A stretch of 64,000 bases of DNA. It comes from JBBRDU01 sp038203615. GTDB lineage: Bacteria > Verrucomicrobiota > Verrucomicrobiia > Chthoniobacterales > UBA10450. The stretch is from contig JBBRDU010000006.1 of the NCBI GenBank assembly GCA_038203615.1, positions 7,138-71,137 on the forward strand, in the 5' to 3' direction. The notes under the pieces are model-generated. The model saw nothing but the letters and a program-made list of their open reading frames with translations. It was not told the DNA's origin and made no database searches. Of the stretch, positions 59,110 through 64,000 are shown in pieces. How positions within the stretch are numbered: the stretch's first letter is position 1; the number at the start of each line of letters is the position of its first letter. The position numbers and the translations under genes are program-made.

Positions 59110-60519
59110 CTACGCGTTCGAGCGCGCGAACTTGTCGAGGCGTTCGATGGTTTGCTCGATGTCCTGTTTAGTGGTGCGCGGATTGATTGTGCAAAGGCGC
59201 AGCGCAACGTTGTCGTGCAGTTTAGTGGAGGTGAGAAGGGCGAAGCCGTCCTGCATCATGGTTTCGACGAGCCTGGTCTGGAGGGCATCGTCCGAGCCAA
59301 AGCGGAAACAGACCGTGGCCATGCGCGCGGGCGATAGAATTTCCCAGCCGCCGCGGGCCCGCAGTTGTTCTTCGGCGAACTCGGCCAATTCGAATCCGCG
59401 ATCGATGGCCTGGCGAAAGGCGTCGAGCCCGAAGGTTTGGAAAGAGAGCCAGACCTTGAGGGCGCGAAAGCTGCGGGTTAACTGGATGCCGTAGTCACAG
59501 AAGTGCGTCTCCTCCATGCCGCGATGCACATCGCGCAGATAATCCGGCATGATCCGGAAGGCTTCCTTTAAAAGAGCGGCATCCCGCACAAGGACGCAGC
59601 CGCATTCGAACGATTGGAAAAGCCATTTGTGGGGATCGAGCGAGATGGAATCGGCCCGCTCCAGTCCGCGCAGCGCCTTCCGGCCGCGCCCCGCCAGAAT
59701 GGCCGCGGCGCCAAACGCGCCATCGGCATGCAGCCACATCTTGTCGCGCGCGCAAAGATCGCTCAGCTCGGGCAGGGGATCGATCGTGCCGGTGTTGGTC
59801 GTGCCAGCGTTGGCGATGACACAAAATGGGCGCAAGCCGGCCTGGCGATCGACCGCGATCGCCTGGACGAGCGCCTCCATGGGCAGACGGAATTCGCGGT
59901 CGGCCGGAAGTTTTCGCATTTGTTCCGGGGCAAAACCGATGATCCGCAGCGCGCGTTCCACCGACGAGTGTGTCTGGTCCGAGAAATAAACGGTGGCGCC
60001 GTCGACGCGATCCTGCAGAACGGCGTGCCGCGCGGCCAGCAATCCGGTCATGTTGGCGACGGAGCCGCCGCTCACGAAAAGGCCTCCCGCGGTTTCGGGG
60101 AAGCCGCACCATTGGCAGAACCAGCGAATGACTTCGAGCTCGAGGGCGGCGGCGGCCGAGCCCCCGAACCAGGTTCCATTGAAGATGTTGAAGCCGGAGG
60201 CGAGCGCGTCGGCCATGGCGCTGACGAAATTGTTGGGCCCGGGCACGAACGCGAAAAAACGTGGATGATCGACGTGAAGATTGTTGGGAAAAACATCGCG
60301 TTCCAGCCGGGCCAGAAGCTGGTGGGGATCGGCCGGAGTTTCAGCGGGCATCCCGGAGAGAAGGGCGCGGAGAGTTTCGGGATCAACTTTCGCTCCGACC
60401 GGACCGTCGCTCATTCGGGCGAAGTGTTCGGTGAGCAGATCGACCACGCGGTAGCCGAACTTGCGCATTTCCTCCGGCGAAAGTTCGAGGCGTGCAGGAT
60501 CAATCGCGGGTTTAAGCAT
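59110..60519 (-). CDS. PLP-dependent aromatic-L-amino-acid-type decarboxylase
   Basis: The 469-residue protein is a complete group II decarboxylase (fold type I). Marks are LHVDHPRFFAFVPGPNN at 81-97, SGGSVANMTGLLAAR at 150-164, H184, HADGAFG at 264-270, and the Schiff-base lysine K298 in SLDPHKWLF. The family decarboxylates tryptophan, tyrosine, DOPA, histidine or 2,4-diaminobutyrate; the substrate cannot be assigned. It stands alone, with its 3' end facing the MaoC-like gene and repeat-filled DNA upstream. Confidence 0.9.
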   Translation of the reverse strand: MLKPAIDPARLELSPEEMRKFGYRVVDLLTEHFARMSDGPVGAKVDPETLRALLSGMPAETPADPHQLLARLERDVFPNNLHVDHPRFFAFVPGPNNFVSAMADALASGFNIFNGTWFGGSAAAALELEVIRWFCQWCGFPETAGGLFVSGGSVANMTGLLAARHAVLQDRVDGATVYFSDQTHSSVERALRIIGFAPEQMRKLPADREFRLPMEALVQAIAVDRQAGLRPFCVIANAGTTNTGTIDPLPELSDLCARDKMWLHADGAFGAAAILAGRGRKALRGLERADSISLDPHKWLFQSFECGCVLVRDAALLKEAFRIMPDYLRDVHRGMEETHFCDYGIQLTRSFRALKVWLSFQTFGLDAFRQAIDRGFELAEFAEEQLRARGGWEILSPARMATVCFRFGSDDALQTRLVETMMQDGFALLTSTKLHDNVALRLCTINPRTTKQDIEQTIERLDKFARSNA

Positions 60520-60808
60520 TGGATTATTGCGTTGTAGGGGAGGCTGTCAGTTTCCCATGGGAAGGCAACGCCTTCCCCTACAGACTTTTTGTCATGTCGA
60601 GCGGAGTCGAGACATCTCTTACCATTTCCCAGCGAATATCGAGAGATTCCTCGACTTCGCTCGGAATGACAAAGTGGGATCCCATGGGGGGGCAACGCCT
60701 TCCCCTACAGGTCGCGCTCGACGATCAACGACTGAGCAACGCGCCGTCGTGTCCCATATATTTTGGCGCCGACGGCGCGGCGCCTCCATTTTTGAACGTC
60801 ACGTTGGA
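60520..60808. repeat. Intergenic repeat cluster including a GTCGAG/GAATGAC inverted pair
   Basis: Three families lie together. A GTAGGGGAGGCTGTCAGTTT...GCCTTCCCCTACA unit is at 60533-60582. An inverted pair at 60591-60670 runs from GTCATGTCGAGCGGAGTCGA to CTCGACTTCGCTCGGAATGA (a repeat type known in many bacterial phyla). A second GGGCAACGCCTTCCCCTACA is at about 60690-60710. No gene is seen. Confidence 0.8.
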
Positions 60809-61801
60809 CTACGAGCGGCCGAGCAGTTTCATCATCGCTTCCGGGTAGCGCGAGCCGGCGAAGGAATCCTTGGGCGCGGCTTCTTCGATGCGGGCGAGAT
60901 CCTCGTTGGTTAGCGTGACGTCGAGGGAGTCAGTATTTTCCTGCAAATATTTGCGGCGCTTCGTTCCCGGAATCGGAACAACGTCGTTTCCTTGCGCGAG
61001 CACCCAGGCGAGCGCGAGCTGGGCCGGTGTGCAACGCTTCTCGCGTGCGATTTCCTCCACCTGTTTTACGAGGTCGAGGTTGCGCTGAAAATTTTCTCCC
61101 TGGAAGCGCGGAGTGGTTAGGCGATAATCGTTCGCGGTCAGATCTTCCGGCTTCTGGATTTTGCCGGTGAGAAAGCCGCGCCCGAGCGGACTATAGGGAA
61201 CGAACCCGATGCCGAGTTCCCGGCAGACCGGCAATACTTCTGCCTCCGGGTCGCGCGTCCAAAGAGAATACTCCGATTGCAAAGCGGTGATGGGATGAAC
61301 GGCGTGGGCCTGTCGAATGGTTTCGGGGCCGGCTTCAGAGAGCCCGAGGAAACGCACTTTGCCTTCCTCCACAAGTTTGGCCATGGCGCCGACCGTTTCT
61401 TCAATGGGCGTAGCCGGGTCGACCCGGTGTTGATAGTAAAGATCGATGCATTCGACGTTGAGCCGCCGCAAACTGCCTTCGCAGGAGGTGCGCACGTAAT
61501 CCGCTTTGCCGTTGATGCCGCGAAACTGCGGCTTGCCCGGATCCCGCATGATCCCGAATTTCGTGGCGATCACGACTTTTTCGCGGTGCCCTTGCAAGGC
61601 GCGGCCGAGCAACTGCTCGTTCGTGTGCGGGCCGTACATGTCGGCCGTGTCAAAGAAAGTGATGCCCAGCTCGAGCGCGCGATGAATGGTGGCGAGCGAT
61701 TCTTCGTCGTCGCGGTCCCCATAAAAATCGGACATGCCCATGCAGCCGAGGCCCAATGCGGAGACGACGGGGCCGCCTCTTCCAAGTTTGCGTTGTTTCA
61801 T
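60809..61801 (-). CDS. Aldo/keto reductase (AKR13-like)
   Basis: From the ATG at 61801 the product is 330 residues. It begins MKQRKLGRGGPVVSALGLGC and has the AKR catalytic set: D-T-A-D-M-Y-G (Asp and Tyr) near 52-58, K in IATKFGI and H in YYQHRVD. LGIGFVPYSPLGRGFLTGKI fits the NADPH-dependent AKR13 (YakC-like) branch. The enzyme reduces aldehydes or ketones with NADPH. Its start codon overlaps the stop of the second aldo/keto reductase gene (ATGA), indicating translational coupling of the pair. Confidence 0.92.
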   Translation of the reverse strand: MKQRKLGRGGPVVSALGLGCMGMSDFYGDRDDEESLATIHRALELGITFFDTADMYGPHTNEQLLGRALQGHREKVVIATKFGIMRDPGKPQFRGINGKADYVRTSCEGSLRRLNVECIDLYYQHRVDPATPIEETVGAMAKLVEEGKVRFLGLSEAGPETIRQAHAVHPITALQSEYSLWTRDPEAEVLPVCRELGIGFVPYSPLGRGFLTGKIQKPEDLTANDYRLTTPRFQGENFQRNLDLVKQVEEIAREKRCTPAQLALAWVLAQGNDVVPIPGTKRRKYLQENTDSLDVTLTNEDLARIEEAAPKDSFAGSRYPEAMMKLLGRS

Positions 61802-62712
61802 GTTTGTCCTACCCAAATGCGTGGTGCGACCTCGTCCCAGCGATTCCGAATCGCCTGGAATTGACTTCCGGCAAGTGCGCCGTCTTTCAGCATGCGCGCA
61901 TTTTCTTCCCAGCGTTGCGGTTTACCGGTGCCGACGATGGCGGTGTGCACACCCGGCACACTGAGTGTAAAGCGCAGGGCTATGGAAATGGATGCGGCCA
62001 GTTGCGCGCGGTCGTGAACGTGATCCAGAAATTCGTATTTCAAGGTGGTGAGGCGCTGCCAGTATTCGTGCTGATAGGGATCGATCGGTTTGTGCCCGTT
62101 TTTCCAGGCGGCGTTGGCGATCGGGCGCTTGGCAATGACGCCCAATTTTCGCTCGCGCGCCAATGGCAATGTCAGTTCCATCGCTTCCTGGTCGGCGATA
62201 TTGATGGAGGTCTGGAGTGTGTCGAAAGCGCCGCACTCGACCGCGTAGCGTGCGGCCGCGCTGTCGCCGCTGTATCCAAGGTAACGCGTGTGGCCGCGCT
62301 CACGCGCCTTTTGCAAAGCGGCAATGGCGTCGCCCTTGCGCAGCTCGGACTCGGAGCAGCTGTGCAATTGCACCAGGTCGAGATGGTCGGCCTTCAGTCG
62401 CGACAGGCTGCGCTCGATGCTTTTCAGAATCGAATCGGGCGACCAGTTGGCGGCGCTTTCGGCGCCGTTGGGATGACCGCACTTGGTGAAGAGATAAAAA
62501 TCCTTGCGCCGATGACTGACCGTTTGGCCAATTAACTCTTCACTGCTGGCATAACATTCCGCTGTATCGATAACGTTGAGTCCGGCATCGAGCGCGCCGG
62601 TGAGCAAAGTCTCGACCGATTTGGCGGCCACGTTTTCGTAGCCAATCTCGGCGCCGCCGAAGCCGAGCACCGACACATCCATGTCGGTTTGGCCGAGGCG
62701 ACGTTTCTCCAT
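61798..62712 (-). CDS. Aldo/keto reductase family protein, coupled upstream gene
   Basis: From the ATG at 62712 (304 residues) the protein starts MEKRRLGQTDMDVSVLGFGG. It carries D-T-A-E-C-Y near residue 52, K in FTKCGHP and LDLVQLHSC with the AKR histidine. The usual Tyr-Gly context is altered (ECYASSEE), but Tyr is kept. It looks like the AKR19/YeaE-like or L-glyceraldehyde-3-phosphate reductase-like branch. A longer frame upstream is repeat-derived sequence. Overlap with the next gene indicates cotranscription. Confidence 0.88.
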   Translation of the reverse strand: MEKRRLGQTDMDVSVLGFGGAEIGYENVAAKSVETLLTGALDAGLNVIDTAECYASSEELIGQTVSHRRKDFYLFTKCGHPNGAESAANWSPDSILKSIERSLSRLKADHLDLVQLHSCSESELRKGDAIAALQKARERGHTRYLGYSGDSAAARYAVECGAFDTLQTSINIADQEAMELTLPLARERKLGVIAKRPIANAAWKNGHKPIDPYQHEYWQRLTTLKYEFLDHVHDRAQLAASISIALRFTLSVPGVHTAIVGTGKPQRWEENARMLKDGALAGSQFQAIRNRWDEVAPRIWVGQT

Positions 62713-62769
62713 TGGGGAAAGCGTAGGAGAGAATCTGGGGCGTGTCATCTTTTGGGCGGGGAGCAGGAA

Positions 62770-62970
62770 GGAAGAAAATAGGCAACGCCTTCCCCATGCA
62801 GAAGAGAGGTCGCTACCCGGCAATGTGGGAATGGAAGATTAAGGGAGGGACGCACCTCCGGGGCTTCCGGCCGAGTGGCAAATCCGCGGAGTGGACGCCG
62901 CCCGCCACGGCGGGTAAACTGTGTGGCGTCCCTACCAGCAGAAAAGACAGGAGGCCTCGGAGAGACGGCC
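62770..62970. repeat. Palindromic repeats between aldo/keto reductase and purM genes
   Basis: GGCAACGCCTTCCCCATGCA (62784-62803), then CGCGGAGTGGACGCCGCCCG and CACGGCGGGTAAACTGTG (62884-62937, near-identical and inverted to 37195-37246), then CCTCGGAGAGACGGCCTTAC (62952-62971). The last one touches the purM stop region. Confidence 0.75.
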
Positions 62971-63996
62971 TTACTTGAAGAGCAAGCGCGTTTGGGCGGT
63001 GCCGCGCTCGATCCGACCGATTCGTTGGGCGCGCAGGATGGCAGCGGTGCGCCTGGCATGTTCTTCCGCCACGATCGCCACCATCCCGATACCCATGTTG
63101 AACACCTGATACATTTCGGTGGCGTCGACCTTCCCGTTTTCCTGGAGAATTTGAAAGATCGAGGGCACCCGCCAGCTGTGTGTGTCGATGACCGCGTCGC
63201 ACTTTTTGGGCAGGACACGGGGCAGATTATCGATCAATCCCCCGCCGGTGATGTGGGCGAGCCCTTTGAGAACCCCGGGAGCGATGCGAGCGAGCAGCGG
63301 CTGGTAGTTCCGATGCGCGCGCAGTAATTCCTGTCCGACCGTGAGGCGCGTAGCGGGAAGGCGCGAGCGCGGCTTTAATCGCATCTTTTCGAATAGGATC
63401 TTGCGCGCCAGGGAATAGCCATTGGTATGCAACCCGTTGGAAGCGAGGCCGAGCACGACGTCGCCCGGCTTAATCTTGCGGCCATCGATTATTTTTGGCC
63501 GGTCGACCAATCCCACGATGCATCCCGCGAGATCGTATTCGCCTTGGCGGTAGATGCCCGGCATCTGGGCGGTTTCTCCGCCGATGAGGGCGCAGCCCGC
63601 CGCACGGCAAGCCCTGGCGAAACCGCGGAGCAGCTGCTCAAAGACCCGAGGCGACAGTTTCTCGCAGCCAATGTAATCGAGAAAAAAGAGGGGACGCGCC
63701 CCGACCACGGCGATGTCGTTCACGCAATGGTTCACGAGATCGGCGCCCACGGTGTCGTGCCGGTCGAGGGCAAAGGCAATTTTCAGCTTGGTCCCGACGC
63801 CATCGACGCTGGCGACAAGGACGGGGTCGCGCATTCCGCCGAACCGGGCGCGGAACAATCCGCCGAACCCGCCAATTTTGCCGAGGACCTGGGGCCCGTG
63901 CGTTTGCCGAACGAGGGTCTGGATCTGGCCTTTGAGCCGGTTGCCCAGGTCCACATCCACGCCGGCGCGAGCGTAAGCTTTTTTCTTTTTTGTCAT
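62971..63996 (-). CDS. purM: Phosphoribosylformylglycinamidine cyclo-ligase (AIR synthetase)
   Basis: PurM closes the imidazole ring of AIR with ATP in purine synthesis. The 341-residue protein is complete: AYARAGVDVDLGNRLKGQIQ at the N-terminus, SVDGVGTKLKIA (ATP/Mg site), VNHCVNDIAVVGARPLFFLD, ALIGGETAQMPGIY and SNGLHTNGYSLARKI, then HITGGGLIDNLPRVLP and MGIGMVAIV. A lysine-rich start (MTKKKKAY) lies three bases from the window end region. No other pur gene is visible. Confidence 0.96.
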   Translation of the reverse strand: MTKKKKAYARAGVDVDLGNRLKGQIQTLVRQTHGPQVLGKIGGFGGLFRARFGGMRDPVLVASVDGVGTKLKIAFALDRHDTVGADLVNHCVNDIAVVGARPLFFLDYIGCEKLSPRVFEQLLRGFARACRAAGCALIGGETAQMPGIYRQGEYDLAGCIVGLVDRPKIIDGRKIKPGDVVLGLASNGLHTNGYSLARKILFEKMRLKPRSRLPATRLTVGQELLRAHRNYQPLLARIAPGVLKGLAHITGGGLIDNLPRVLPKKCDAVIDTHSWRVPSIFQILQENGKVDATEMYQVFNMGIGMVAIVAEEHARRTAAILRAQRIGRIERGTAQTRLLFK

Positions 63997-64000
63997 GCCA

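Overview
The window is about 64 kb of moderately GC-rich bacterial chromosome. I read it as Verrucomicrobiota, probably a soil lineage near Chthoniobacterales. That is inference, resting on three things: exported proteins ending in a D-x-D-G-x-x-N-L-L-E-Y type module, a great density of dispersed palindromic repeats, and the mix of LPS-type lipid A synthesis (LpxD), squalene/phytoene-synthase-family terpenoid synthesis and large RHS proteins. No rRNA, CRISPR array, plasmid or phage genes are visible.

Layout. 0-5.3 kb: the 3' end of lepA, signal peptidase I, a multi-pass membrane protein, a squalene/phytoene synthase and two small exported proteins with a shared C-terminal motif. 5.3-10 kb: a UbiD-type decarboxylase, a lipoprotein and a molybdopterin cluster (moaA, moaC, mogA/moaB). 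10.2-23.8 kb: the accessory heart of the window. A full-length exported RHS protein is followed by two N-terminally truncated RHS cassettes. Each cassette carries a different C-terminal domain closed by the same 31-residue tail and is followed by exported putative immunity proteins. REP-type inverted repeats and REP-associated (Y1/HUH) transposase genes sit at the cassette junctions. 23.8-40 kb: mostly housekeeping and hydrolase genes: SulP transporter, Tat-exported phosphoesterase, M23 peptidase, PHP phosphatase, ybaB-dnaX, phospholipase-D-like protein, DmpA-type peptidase, sialidase-like BNR protein, DUF885 peptidase and an Asp/Glu-racemase-like protein. 40-47 kb: small exported and membrane proteins, a nonsense-interrupted gene, a collagen-like protein ending in a knottin-like cysteine motif, a TMTC-like membrane TPR protein and a truncated SGNH hydrolase. 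47.2-55.1 kb: a tRNA-Val gene and an array of repeats derived from it and its upstream flank. These repeats separate modules: two membrane glycosyltransferases; an ECF sigma/anti-sigma pair with DoxX; a membrane-anchored MDR oxidoreductase and two gene remnants. 55.2-64 kb: fatty-acid desaturase, lpxD, a phosphoesterase, a MaoC dehydratase, a PLP decarboxylase, two coupled aldo/keto reductases and purM.

The most unusual content is (1) the RHS tip array, with homology arms on both sides of each variable domain and REP inverted repeats that supply in-frame start codons to the orphan cassettes; (2) tRNA-Val-derived repeats that partition an island; and (3) palindromic repeat elements apparently inserted in frame inside protein-coding genes (ubiD and the TPR membrane protein).
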